Shown here: piece by piece, positions 43,184-51,026 of the stretch | How the letters are laid out: the number at the start of each line of letters is the position of its first letter | Position numbering within the stretch: position 1 is the first letter of the stretch | NCBI GenBank assembly: GCA_900551895.1 | Contig: URXX01000002.1 | Location: 62,001-126,000 of the forward strand | Source: an uncultured Lachnospiraceae bacterium | Lineage (GTDB): Bacteria > Bacillota > Clostridia > Lachnospirales > Lachnospiraceae | Direction of reading: 5' to 3' | Length of the DNA: 64,000 nucleotides | Made by a program: the position numbers and the translations under genes | Notes under the pieces: model-generated | Database searches by the model: none | What the model was told of the DNA's origin: nothing | The model's input: only the letters and a program-made list of their open reading frames with translations

Positions 43184-44188
43184 TTATCTTATTCGGTCAG
43201 GAAAACCTACTTTACGCTGTACTTTACGCAATGTTTTTGTCGCATAGTAGTTGGCTTTATCTGCATTGTTTTTGATAATGCCGTCAATATAGGCTTTATC
43301 TTTTTCAAGTCTTGCCACTTCATCCTGAAGAGGTTTCAAAACAGAAATAACAGCCTCTCCCACTGCCATTTTAAAATCGCCGTACCCTTTTCCGTCAAAT
43401 TCTCTCACAACTTCATCCACCGTCTTATTTGTACATGCACGGTAAATATCGATTAAGTTCTTCACACCCGGCTGCTCGTCACGGTATACAATCTGTGCCT
43501 CCGAATCTGTCACTGCACGTTTACATTTACGCATGATTGTGTCAGGGTCATCCATGAGATAAATACTCGCATTCGGATTCTCATCAGATTTCGACATCTT
43601 CTTTGTCGGCTCCTGCAAACTCATAATCTTCGCTCCGACTTTACCTATATATGCTTCAGGAACAGTGAAAACATCCCCGTAAATCGAATTAAATCTTTGT
43701 GCAACATCTCTTGTCAACTCCAAATGCTGCATCTGGTCAATTCCTACCGGAACGACATCTGCCTGAAAAAGTAATATATCAGACGCCATAAGCACCGGAT
43801 AAGTGAAAAGTCCGGCATTAATATTATCTGCATGTTTTGCCGCCTTATCTTTAAATTGCGTCATACGGTTTAATTCACCCATATAAGTAAAACAATTTAA
43901 AATCCATGCCAACTCTGCGTGTCCCGATACATGTGACTGATAATAAATACAGTTTTTCTCCGGATCAAGACCTGCCGCAATATATAAAGTTAATAATGCT
44001 CTCGCTCTTTTGCGAAGTGTCGCCGGATCCTGTCTTACCGTAATGGAGTGCATATCCACAACACTGTAAAAGCATTCATATTCATCACTCAATGTAATCC
44101 AGTTTTTCAACGCTCCAAGATAGTTGCCTAATGTAAGATTTCCTGTTGCCTGCATTCCACTGAATAATACTTTCTTATCGTTAATCAT
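43184..44188 (-). CDS. trpS: Tryptophanyl-tRNA synthetase
   Basis: Class I synthetase charging tRNA-Trp. The 334-residue protein has the HIGH-like TGNLTLGNYLGAL, YQSHVSGHAELAW, GIDQMQHLELTRDVA and the KMSKS motif KKMSKSDENPNAS. AGGAGG lies nine bases before the ATG at 44188 and three before the ATG at 44194; either is possible. It follows the mutase gene by about 20 bases with no T-box between them. Confidence 0.96.
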   Translation of the reverse strand: MINDKKVLFSGMQATGNLTLGNYLGALKNWITLSDEYECFYSVVDMHSITVRQDPATLRKRARALLTLYIAAGLDPEKNCIYYQSHVSGHAELAWILNCFTYMGELNRMTQFKDKAAKHADNINAGLFTYPVLMASDILLFQADVVPVGIDQMQHLELTRDVAQRFNSIYGDVFTVPEAYIGKVGAKIMSLQEPTKKMSKSDENPNASIYLMDDPDTIMRKCKRAVTDSEAQIVYRDEQPGVKNLIDIYRACTNKTVDEVVREFDGKGYGDFKMAVGEAVISVLKPLQDEVARLEKDKAYIDGIIKNNADKANYYATKTLRKVQRKVGFPDRIR

Positions 44189-44209
44189 TTCCATTCTCCT
44201 CCTTTTTTA

Positions 44210-44842
44210 TTACCAGTCTTCTACTTCATCTTCATAGTAGACTATATTTTCCTCTTCAATTGTTGGAACTCCATTCTCCACACGAATAATTGTCACCGCA
44301 CAATTCTTATGGACACCGCCCTGCCAAAATTGGCTCATCGGATTGTTCTTCACAATTCTCAAAATCGCACACAACACCGCTCCATGTACAGATACTAAAA
44401 TCGTGCTGTCCTGATAGTCTTTATTGCGGAATATATCGTCAAGAAAATGTTCGATTCTTTCATTAAATTCACTGAAGTCCTCCCCGCCTCTCGACGCTCT
44501 GTAACTCTCTGGTGCATCAAAAAACCGCTTAAATTCCTCGTCGGGAATATTAAACTTTTCTCCTTTACAGTAAAGCCCTTCATATTCCCCAAAACACATT
44601 TCTTCTATTCTCGCATCTTCGATTACGGGAATTTCTCTGTCCCCTTTCACAATCAGGGCAGTTTCTCTCGCACGTTTCAACGGGCTTGTCATAACCAAAT
44701 CAAAAGGAACGTCCCTAAGTCCCTCTTTTGTTTTATATGCCAGACTTCTCCCAAATTCATTCAGTTCAATGTCTGACTGCCCCTGTAAACGTTTTTCTTT
44801 ATTCCAGTCTGTTTCCCCATGCCGCATAATGTACAATTTCAT
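44210..44842 (-). CDS. Histidine phosphatase (phosphoglycerate mutase family)
   Basis: A 210-residue protein starting MKLYIMRHGETDWN with the phospho-His of RHG, the second-site MTSPLKRARETA and the C-terminal SVHGAVLCAI. The family covers phosphatases and cofactor-dependent mutases; the small size fits a phosphatase. It heads a unit with trpS, and an IS has entered its promoter region. Confidence 0.9.
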   Translation of the reverse strand: MKLYIMRHGETDWNKEKRLQGQSDIELNEFGRSLAYKTKEGLRDVPFDLVMTSPLKRARETALIVKGDREIPVIEDARIEEMCFGEYEGLYCKGEKFNIPDEEFKRFFDAPESYRASRGGEDFSEFNERIEHFLDDIFRNKDYQDSTILVSVHGAVLCAILRIVKNNPMSQFWQGGVHKNCAVTIIRVENGVPTIEEENIVYYEDEVEDW

Positions 44843-44883
44843 CTTTGTCCCTCCAAACTGTCCATGTGAAAATTACATTGAAT

Positions 44884-44909
44884 GTATCTATTATATCATA
44901 TTTTCGGGA
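44884..44909. repeat. 26-bp target site duplication, left copy
   Basis: Identical to 45978-46003 and directly outside the left end of the IS. It contains TATAAT (minus strand, 44890-44895) of the mutase promoter region. Confidence 0.85.
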
Positions 44910-44923
44910 TGTGGGTTTGTCAA
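44895..44923 (-). promoter_or_regulatory. Hybrid promoter made by the IS end and its target
   Basis: On the minus strand TTGACA (44918-44923) lies inside the left IS end facing outwards; 17 bases on is TATGAT (44895-44900) in the target duplication. It points at the mutase-trpS genes. Confidence 0.6.
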
Positions 44924-45864
44924 ACATATGTTACACCCCAAGCGATAAATTCCTTTAGGATAGTCTGCGGTGATTTCCATCCCAAAGGTCTCATTGGAAA
45001 CTGATTGTAGTCTCTGCGATTATAGATTTGAAGCTGTTTGGAAAAATCTTCAAAAGAATAAAAGGTATGGGAAGCATAAAAGCGTTCATTGTCCTTTCGA
45101 TGACTGCGTTCTACCTTTCCATTATGGCGTGGCGTAAATGGGCGTATCAGTTTATGGCGGATGCCTTGCTCCTCTAAAACACGTTGGAATAAAGTTAAGG
45201 TTTCCTGCCCAGAAGTAGAAAAGCGCTTCGTGAATTCCAAGCCGTTGTCCGTTTGGACGCATTCAATAGGCAGAGGAAACCGTTGGATTAGATGCTTAAG
45301 GAACTGTGCAGAAGAATAAGTACTGTGCTCCTCAAAGGCTTCCACATAGCGCCAACGGGAGTACTCATCAATCGCTGTATATTGATAGAATTTCTTTCCT
45401 TTTGCTTCATTCACAAGGCAGGATGCAGGAACGAATTTCACATCAATTTGGATACGCTGACCGGGATATTGCATCTGCTCATAAGGTTTTGGAATGTATT
45501 TAGGGTTCGGAAGTTTTTGGGTTAGGATTCCTTGTTTTTTCAGAAAACGATACAAACCGGGAATGGAACGCGTATAGCCACGTTGCATGAGTTTTACCCA
45601 AAAGACAAACAAACCAGCATTCGGATTGCGTCTACGCATATCATGAATCAGTTTGATTTCATCCGGTGTATGCTGATTAGGGTGATGATGCGGTCGACGG
45701 GAACGGTCACGAAGGGACTCAAGAGTGCCATCATAGCGACGTTTCCACCGATAGATATACTGACGATTTGTCTTATATTTTATTGCAGCTTTAGAGACAC
45801 CATGTTTTTCAGCAAAACGGATCAGGGATAGACGATACCTCATATCTTGTGTTATACTTGTCAT
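44920..45864 (-). CDS. IS481-like transposase
   Basis: 314 residues. An N-terminal HTH (HGVSKAAIKYKTNRQYIYRW) is followed by the linker RRPHHHPNQHTPDE and an rve-type DDE core: first Asp in QRIQIDVKFVP, second in VQTDNGLEFTKRF, and Glu in PRHNGKVERSHRKDNERFY. The stop codon lies inside the left terminal repeat. AAGGAAG precedes the ATG, next to an inverted repeat that could hide the start in read-through RNA. Confidence 0.93.
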   Translation of the reverse strand: MTSITQDMRYRLSLIRFAEKHGVSKAAIKYKTNRQYIYRWKRRYDGTLESLRDRSRRPHHHPNQHTPDEIKLIHDMRRRNPNAGLFVFWVKLMQRGYTRSIPGLYRFLKKQGILTQKLPNPKYIPKPYEQMQYPGQRIQIDVKFVPASCLVNEAKGKKFYQYTAIDEYSRWRYVEAFEEHSTYSSAQFLKHLIQRFPLPIECVQTDNGLEFTKRFSTSGQETLTLFQRVLEEQGIRHKLIRPFTPRHNGKVERSHRKDNERFYASHTFYSFEDFSKQLQIYNRRDYNQFPMRPLGWKSPQTILKEFIAWGVTYV

Positions 45865-45934
45865 GCGGGAATACTTCCTTTCTTGAATGTTTAGTTTAGT
45901 CGCTTAAAGCATAACACAGAAATGGTATTCCCGC
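45865..45934 (-). repeat. Inverted repeat in the transposase leader
   Basis: Perfect 10-bp arms, GCGGGAATAC (45865-45874) and GTATTCCCGC (45925-45934), 50 bases apart. The arm nearest the gene abuts the transposase ATG and lies directly after its ribosome binding site. Confidence 0.75.
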
Positions 45935-45977
45935 TCTTTTAATTATTCAGTTGTAACACATGTATTGTAATCCTACA

Positions 45978-46003
45978 GTATCTATTATATCATATTTTCG
46001 GGA
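45978..46003. repeat. 26-bp target site duplication, right copy
   Basis: Identical in all 26 bases to 44884-44909; directly outside the right IS end. Confidence 0.85.
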
Positions 46004-46007
46004 AAGA

Positions 46008-46036
46008 TTGCATTTTATTTTTAAAATCGTTATAAT
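46008..46036 (+). promoter_or_regulatory. luxS promoter
   Basis: TTGCAT (46008-46013), 17-base spacer, TATAAT (46031-46036). The IS ends 30 bases upstream and leaves it intact. Confidence 0.8.
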
Positions 46037-46060
46037 TAAAAAATGATTGGAGGGAATAGC

Positions 46061-46540
46061 ATGGAAAAAATCACAAGTTTTACAATTGACCATTTGAAAT
46101 TAAAACCGGGCGTTTACGTTTCCCGCAAAGACTCTGTAGGTGCGGAAACGATTACTACATTTGATTTAAGACTGACAAGTCCGAACGATGAGCCTGTCAT
46201 GAATACGGCTGAGATACATACAATCGAACATCTTGCCGCAACATTTTTAAGAAACCACAAAACATTCGGAGAAAAAACAATTTATTTCGGACCTATGGGA
46301 TGCCGTACGGGATTTTATCTCCTTCTCGCCGGAGATTACACCTCTTCTGATATTGTTCCGCTTCTGACGGAAATGTTTCAGTTTATCGCTGACTTTTCAG
46401 GGGAAGTTCCGGGGGCAAGTGCAAAAGACTGTGGCAACTATTTAGATATGAATCTGCCAATGGCAAATTATCTCGCCAAGAAATATTTGCACGATGTATT
46501 GGAAAATATTACAGCCGAACAACTTATTTATCCAAATTAA
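46061..46540 (+). CDS. luxS: S-ribosylhomocysteine lyase (AI-2 synthesis)
   Basis: Splits S-ribosylhomocysteine to homocysteine and DPD, the precursor of autoinducer-2. The 159-residue protein has the metal-binding HTIEH, the catalytic Cys in MGCRTGFYLL, and the third metal ligand in AKDCGNYLDMNL. GGAGGG lies six bases before the ATG at 46061. Monocistronic; no pfs or cysteine-cycle gene is adjacent. Confidence 0.97.
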   Translation: MEKITSFTIDHLKLKPGVYVSRKDSVGAETITTFDLRLTSPNDEPVMNTAEIHTIEHLAATFLRNHKTFGEKTIYFGPMGCRTGFYLLLAGDYTSSDIVPLLTEMFQFIADFSGEVPGASAKDCGNYLDMNLPMANYLAKKYLHDVLENITAEQLIYPN

Positions 46541-46549
46541 TAAGAATCC

Positions 46550-46589
46550 AAAAAATGAGTAAACAAAATTAACTGTTTACTCATCTTTT
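46550..46589. terminator. Bidirectional terminator between luxS and the DUF5662 gene
   Basis: ATGAGTAAACA and TGTTTACTCAT arms with an eight-base loop; T tracts on both strands, stronger on the minus strand. Confidence 0.8.
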
Positions 46590-47120
46590 ATTTAACACTT
46601 CTTTGCGTATATAGTCAAAAGTAACTTTCTCTCCCTTTTCTGCAAGCATATGCAGAAGAGTTTCCAACAATTCCTGCGTATCTTTATGAAGCATTTTTCG
46701 AACATACTTTGCGCCCTGTTCGTAATATTCAAGCGGTTTTCTGTCCGTATATTTTTCCCGCATATACGTTTTTGATGCGGCTATTCTGTCCATAAACATC
46801 TCTACTACATAATTTTTCGGCATCGGCATACCAATTAATCCTTTTTCTTTTCCGACACCGTAATCAATCCAGTATTCATAATGATGTTTATTTCTGCCTT
46901 TATGATGAAGCCATGCGCTTGAATACCCTATCGCTTCCCGTTCTGCATTATTTGGACTTCTCGTACCCTGATAGTATTTACAGCCTACCCGAAACTCCGA
47001 AAAACTATATTTGGATAAATCGTGCATAAGCCCCTGCCGATATAACCCAACCTGAAAGCAGTACCGCATAACAAGTATTTTATGATGTGTAATTGTACAA
47101 AAATGTTTCCACGCTTTCAT
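46581..47120 (-). CDS. DUF5662 family protein
   Basis: A 179-residue protein with many His: ITHHKILVMRYCF, LMHDLSKYSFSEF and HHKGRNKHHYEYW. The HD and HH pairs suggest an HD-like metal site. The family is common in gut Firmicutes and uncharacterised. Last gene of the binding protein-GH13-TraX run (13-base gap). Confidence 0.78.
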   Translation of the reverse strand: MKAWKHFCTITHHKILVMRYCFQVGLYRQGLMHDLSKYSFSEFRVGCKYYQGTRSPNNAEREAIGYSSAWLHHKGRNKHHYEYWIDYGVGKEKGLIGMPMPKNYVVEMFMDRIAASKTYMREKYTDRKPLEYYEQGAKYVRKMLHKDTQELLETLLHMLAEKGEKVTFDYIRKEVLNKR

Positions 47121-47133
47121 CTATTCTATACTC

Positions 47134-47778
47134 CTATATTATTGTTTTTATTATCCATATAATCCACAAGTGTACCGGATATACGAGATAAAAGAAATAT
47201 TTGTAACTTCTCCCTTTTTCGCCGTTATAGAAATAGATAGGCAACAACGCCATTACCGCAAACGCCTGAATATATCCGAATACAACTATATTAATTACCG
47301 CCACACTGATAAGTTTCGCCGCCATACGTTCTCTAAAAATAAAGAAACAGAAAATCATCAAAACACCCCATGAGCCGTAATCCGTTCTGAAAACATCTCC
47401 CGCAAGCATAATAAGAAAAACCGTACTTACTTTTGAAAATGTAGAATACTGTTTCTCATAAACATACATTAAAATCACTCCGATAAGCAGAGTAAAAAAC
47501 ACATTCTGATGACGCAGGTCAAAAACCTTTCCCGTTGTCAGCAAATCAAAGGGAATTTCCGAGAGAACCGCAAAGACTCCAAGACGAAACATATATTTCC
47601 AAATATCTCTCGTATGATAAAAGCCTTCCACAATTAAGAAAGCAAAAATTGGAAAAGAAATACGTCCTATAATTCTAAAAAGTATATGTTCCGGAAAGAA
47701 AAATAATCCTATATGGTCGATAATCATTGCAATGATTGCAATTATTTTTAGTTGAAATGAATTTATGCCGAGTTTCAT
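47134..47778 (-). CDS. TraX family membrane protein
   Basis: A 214-residue protein with about seven transmembrane helices and the family signature AMIIDHIGLFFFP, GRISFPIFAFLIVEGFYHTRD and PFDLL. TraX of F plasmid acetylates pilin; chromosomal TraX proteins are acyltransferase-like and uncharacterised. Three bases separate it from the GH13 gene. Confidence 0.88.
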   Translation of the reverse strand: MKLGINSFQLKIIAIIAMIIDHIGLFFFPEHILFRIIGRISFPIFAFLIVEGFYHTRDIWKYMFRLGVFAVLSEIPFDLLTTGKVFDLRHQNVFFTLLIGVILMYVYEKQYSTFSKVSTVFLIMLAGDVFRTDYGSWGVLMIFCFFIFRERMAAKLISVAVINIVVFGYIQAFAVMALLPIYFYNGEKGRSYKYFFYLVYPVHLWIIWIIKTII

Positions 47779-47781
47779 ATG

Positions 47782-49473
47782 CTATTCCTTTCCTACAAAT
47801 ATTTCTATCGTTCTGTCCCCCACCATAACTTCTCTTTGGCTATCCAATTCTTCCGGTTCCTCCAACACCCCCGCATCCGTAGAAACGGCACGATACCACT
47901 TCTTTCCTTTTTTCAATGCAGGCAAGGCAAAAGAATGTTTTAGCCAGTGCATATTATAAGCGACAAAACAACTGTCCTCCCCTATTTCTTCTCCACAGTA
48001 ATAAACTCCCAACTGTCTGCTGGAAATTTCAGAAGGAATTTGCCACGCACATTCTCCGTGGTAAGATACATCCGGAATACCACAGGCAATGCTGTCCAAT
48101 CCTCTTAATTCTTTTGGGGAATGCAGCACTTTATGCTCTTTTCTAAATCGGATTAAGGACTGTACGAAGCGGAATAGTTCTCTGTCTTTCTCTGTATTCC
48201 CCCAATTCACCCAGCCAATCTCATTATCCTGACAATAAACATTGTTATTTCCCTGCTGGGAGTTATGGCATTCATCTCCTGCCAAAATACACGGTATCCC
48301 CTGAGAGGTGAGCAATAAAAGAAAAGCATTTCTCATCTGTTTCTTTCTTAATGCCATAACCGCCCTCTTTCTGCTCGGTCCTTCTGCACCGCAGTTCCAA
48401 CTATAGTTGTAATCCGGTCCGTCCTGATTTTTCTCTCCATTTTTCTCGTTATGTTTTCCGTCATAAGAAACCAAATCAGAAAGGGTAAAGCCTGTATGAG
48501 TAGTAATATAGTTGAAAATTCCTTCTTCCTTAGAAAGATGTCTTGTCCACCACATCACACTCTCAACCATTCCCTCGTCACCTTTTAAAAAGCGACGCAT
48601 ATTATTTTGAAAATCATCCTGCTTTTTCAATATCTTTGTATGCTTTAATAACGGATCTTCTTTTAATTCCTCAAAAGGTGCGTTAAATGGATTTACAATA
48701 AATCCGTCTACATGGTATTCCATTTTATAATAACGAATACAGTCTGTTATCATTCGCTTTGACATTTCCGCAGTAAACGGCAAATCAAGAACAATTTCTA
48801 TACCGTCCTTATGACACGCCTTTACCAAATCTTTCAACTCACGCACGGAATCCCCCATAGCAGAATAAGATGATTTCGGTGCAAAACAAAACGCCGGACC
48901 ATACCCCCAGTAATTTGTATATCTTCCATTTTCTTCAAACTCGTATATCGGCATGCAATGAATTTGATTAATACCCAGTTTTTTTAAATAAGGAAGTTTT
49001 TCTTTTACCCCCAAAAAAGTTCCGCCATGTTTCACCTTTGCCGATGCATGTTTTGTAAATCCCCGCACATGAATACTGTAGGCAATGACTTCATTTTCAG
49101 GAAGAAAAAGGGGCATATCTTTTTCCCAATCATATTCATCTATGTAGACTTTCCCTTTCGTCAAAATCGGTTCTTCTCCCAACCATTCTTCCTTTCCCAC
49201 AACCGATTTCGCATATATATCCGTTACAATTTCATCATTGATTTTATAGTTATATTCCCAATCTGCCCAATCCATACCTTTTAGCATAAGGCTTCTTATT
49301 TCACCAAAAGCACGGTCTTCCTTCATCTCTAATTCAAATGTCGGAGTCATCTCTCCTTTTTTGTACAATAAAAGGAAACATTTGTTTCCGCTTTTCACTT
49401 CCGTAGAAAAGTTGGCTCTGTCCCCCTCTACGGTAACGCCCATAGGGAAAGGCATTCCTTTACAATGTTCCAT
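47782..49473 (-). CDS. GlgX-like GH13 protein lacking catalytic residues (pseudoenzyme)
   Basis: A 563-residue protein aligned by eye to GlgX/isoamylase: YSIHVRGFTKHAS, NYWGYGPAFCFAPKSSY, KHNEKNGEKNQDGPDYNYSWNCGAEGP (split here for length at residue breaks), and GIPCILAGDE. The GH13 catalytic positions are changed: region II DGFRFD reads DGFIVN (nucleophile Asp to Asn and invariant Arg to Ile), region I lacks NH (VLDLPFTAEMS), and HDGFTL reads HTGFTL. No acid-base Glu is seen. It probably binds glucan without cutting it. It follows a sugar-binding lipoprotein gene by 21 bases. Confidence 0.85.
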   Translation of the reverse strand: MEHCKGMPFPMGVTVEGDRANFSTEVKSGNKCFLLLYKKGEMTPTFELEMKEDRAFGEIRSLMLKGMDWADWEYNYKINDEIVTDIYAKSVVGKEEWLGEEPILTKGKVYIDEYDWEKDMPLFLPENEVIAYSIHVRGFTKHASAKVKHGGTFLGVKEKLPYLKKLGINQIHCMPIYEFEENGRYTNYWGYGPAFCFAPKSSYSAMGDSVRELKDLVKACHKDGIEIVLDLPFTAEMSKRMITDCIRYYKMEYHVDGFIVNPFNAPFEELKEDPLLKHTKILKKQDDFQNNMRRFLKGDEGMVESVMWWTRHLSKEEGIFNYITTHTGFTLSDLVSYDGKHNEKNGEKNQDGPDYNYSWNCGAEGPSRKRAVMALRKKQMRNAFLLLLTSQGIPCILAGDECHNSQQGNNNVYCQDNEIGWVNWGNTEKDRELFRFVQSLIRFRKEHKVLHSPKELRGLDSIACGIPDVSYHGECAWQIPSEISSRQLGVYYCGEEIGEDSCFVAYNMHWLKHSFALPALKKGKKWYRAVSTDAGVLEEPEELDSQREVMVGDRTIEIFVGKE

Positions 49474-49494
49474 ATATTTTTCCTTTCACCTCTT

Positions 49495-50487
49495 TTACTG
49501 CCAGCCGTCTGTTCCGTACATCTCTACATTTTCTTTTGTAATCAGATATGTATCTAAATATGTTTCTTCTTCATAGTCTTCGCCGTTCAACATATTTAAA
49601 GCAACTTTTACCGCCGTCTTTCCCATATTAATCGGTGACTGTCCTGCCGTTCCGCCAATAAGTGTATTCGGTTTTTCTAATTCTTTTTTCAGTTCCGGCG
49701 AACCGTCCACACCGTAAATTTTAATTCCCTTTATTCCTAATTCATTGGCTGCAATATATGCCCCTATCGCTGACGGATCGTTTCCGCACATAATTGCAGT
49801 AATATCCTTATTCTTTTCTAAAATCTTCTTCGTTTCATCTCTGGCAATGGCTAAATCCCCTTTCACATCTTTTCTAGCCACAACCTCAAAAGGACTTCCC
49901 GCTATTGCCTCTTCAAATCCCGTAATTCGTTCGTTAATGGAGTTCATTGTAGGACATTCCAAAATAACAACCTTTCCGCCCTTCTCACATTTCTCCACCA
50001 AATCTTTACCGCATACAGTTCCCGCATTCTTATTGTCTGAGCCTATATAAGCGTCAACATAATCAAAATCAGCTACTTTCGTATCGATATTAATAATCTT
50101 TACATCTGCTTTCCTCAATGCCTGTAACGCCGGTGTAATCTCTTTCCAGTCTACAGGAGAAAGGAATATGGCATCTATATCCTGCTCAATCATTTCATTA
50201 ATCTGTTCAATTTGTTCTGCAGAACTTAAATGGGTGTCTTTCTCCATTCCGATCACCGTATGCCCTGCCTCTCGAAGACTTTCCCGAATAGAATCCGCCA
50301 GCGTAATATAATACGGATTTTCTTTCGCAATACACGAAAAACCAAACTTATATGTAACCTTGTCTTCCTCTTCTTCCTCTGCTTTGACCGGATTATCCTC
50401 CTCCGCTCCTACATTTTTCTTGCAGCCTCCAAATGCAAATGCACACATAACTGCCAATAAAATCAATTTCATTCTCTTTCTATTCAT
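49495..50487 (-). CDS. Orphan sugar-binding lipoprotein (RbsB-like)
   Basis: A 330-residue type I periplasmic-binding protein with a lipoprotein signal (LILLAVMCAFAFGGC, Cys at about 22), an acidic linker and the fold motifs FGFSCIAKENPYY, DAIFLSPVDWKEI, AIMCGNDPSAIGAY and GVDGSPELKKEL. No ABC ATPase or permease is nearby, so it may feed another transporter or act as a sensor. It heads the unit that includes the GH13 pseudoenzyme. The sugar is not determined. Confidence 0.9.
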   Translation of the reverse strand: MNRKRMKLILLAVMCAFAFGGCKKNVGAEEDNPVKAEEEEEDKVTYKFGFSCIAKENPYYITLADSIRESLREAGHTVIGMEKDTHLSSAEQIEQINEMIEQDIDAIFLSPVDWKEITPALQALRKADVKIINIDTKVADFDYVDAYIGSDNKNAGTVCGKDLVEKCEKGGKVVILECPTMNSINERITGFEEAIAGSPFEVVARKDVKGDLAIARDETKKILEKNKDITAIMCGNDPSAIGAYIAANELGIKGIKIYGVDGSPELKKELEKPNTLIGGTAGQSPINMGKTAVKVALNMLNGEDYEEETYLDTYLITKENVEMYGTDGWQ

Positions 50488-50536
50488 AACTGTTAACCCT
50501 TTCTTTTACAGTTTTATTACATACCCATTACTTTAT

Positions 50537-50564
50537 TTTATCTCTTTTTTATATGTTGTCAATA
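50537..50564 (-). promoter_or_regulatory. Promoter of the binding protein-GH13 operon
   Basis: TTGACA (50559-50564), 16-base spacer, TAAAAT (50537-50542) on the minus strand, about 50 bases before the ATG. Confidence 0.6.
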
Positions 50565-50574
50565 GTTTTTGCCC

Positions 50575-50603
50575 TTGCAATTCTGTCCTCATTCTGTTAG
50601 AGT
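50575..50603 (+). promoter_or_regulatory. Promoter of the DUF1292 gene
   Basis: TTGCAA (50575-50580), 17-base spacer, TAGAGT (50598-50603), about 31 bases before the ATG. Confidence 0.45.
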
Positions 50604-50634
50604 GATTATATCAAATTATAAAGGAGATAAAAGC

Positions 50635-50967
50635 ATGAGCGAACATAATTGTAACTGTGGCCACGATAACTGTAACTGCCACGATGAAGAAGTAACCGTA
50701 ACATTGACATTAGACAATGATGAAGAAGTAGAATGCGTTGTATTGACAATCTACGAAGCGGGCGGAAAGGAATATATTGCTCTTCTTCCTATCGATGAAG
50801 ATGGAGAAAATGAAGAAGGTGACGTATATCTTTACCGTTACGCAGAAGTTGACGGAGAACCTACTCTTGACAACATTGAAGATGACGATGAATACGAAAT
50901 TGCCGCTGATGCGTTTGATGAATGGTTAGACGCTCAGGAATTTGAAGAATTATCTGACGAAAATTAA
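50635..50967 (+). CDS. DUF1292 (YrzB-like) protein with Cys/His N-terminus
   Basis: A 110-residue very acidic protein with the DUF1292 core (TLTLDNDEEVECVVLTIYE and EYIALLPIDED, then VYLYRY). The N-terminal 16 residues, SEHNCNCGHDNCNCHD, add four Cys and three His, a possible metal site not needed by the family. AAAGGAG precedes the ATG at 50635. The function is unknown. Confidence 0.88.
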   Translation: MSEHNCNCGHDNCNCHDEEVTVTLTLDNDEEVECVVLTIYEAGGKEYIALLPIDEDGENEEGDVYLYRYAEVDGEPTLDNIEDDDEYEIAADAFDEWLDAQEFEELSDEN

Positions 50968-50974
50968 TTCCAGT

Positions 50975-51015
50975 AAAAAGACGCCCCTTTCATTTTGAAG
51001 TGAGCGTCTTTTTTT
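50975..51015. terminator. Bidirectional terminator
   Basis: AAAAAGACGC and GCGTCTTTTTTT arms with inner pairing lie between the convergent DUF1292 and helicase genes. Confidence 0.85.
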
Positions 51016-51026
51016 CTATCCCTATT

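Larger units (their letters stand above)
44910..45977 (-). mobile_element. IS481-like insertion sequence, 1068 bp
   Basis: Bounded by imperfect terminal inverted repeats starting TGT (44910-44935 and 45952-45977; 19 of 26 positions match, with ACAT and TGTTACA conserved). It carries one intact DDE transposase gene read on the minus strand and has a perfect 26-bp direct repeat outside each end. It sits between the mutase and luxS genes. Intact gene and identical duplications suggest recent insertion. Confidence 0.88.

Noticed and set aside
44189..44209. A T-box leader for trpS
   Set aside because: Only about 20 bases separate trpS from the upstream gene; no T-box sequence or terminator. The same holds for gltX.
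44884..44909. The 26-bp target duplication as a chromosome dimer-resolution (dif) site, since some IS groups with long duplications target Xer sites
   Set aside because: It lacks the paired XerC/XerD arms of Firmicutes dif sites (no TTATGTAAA-type arm) and reads better as the mutase promoter region.
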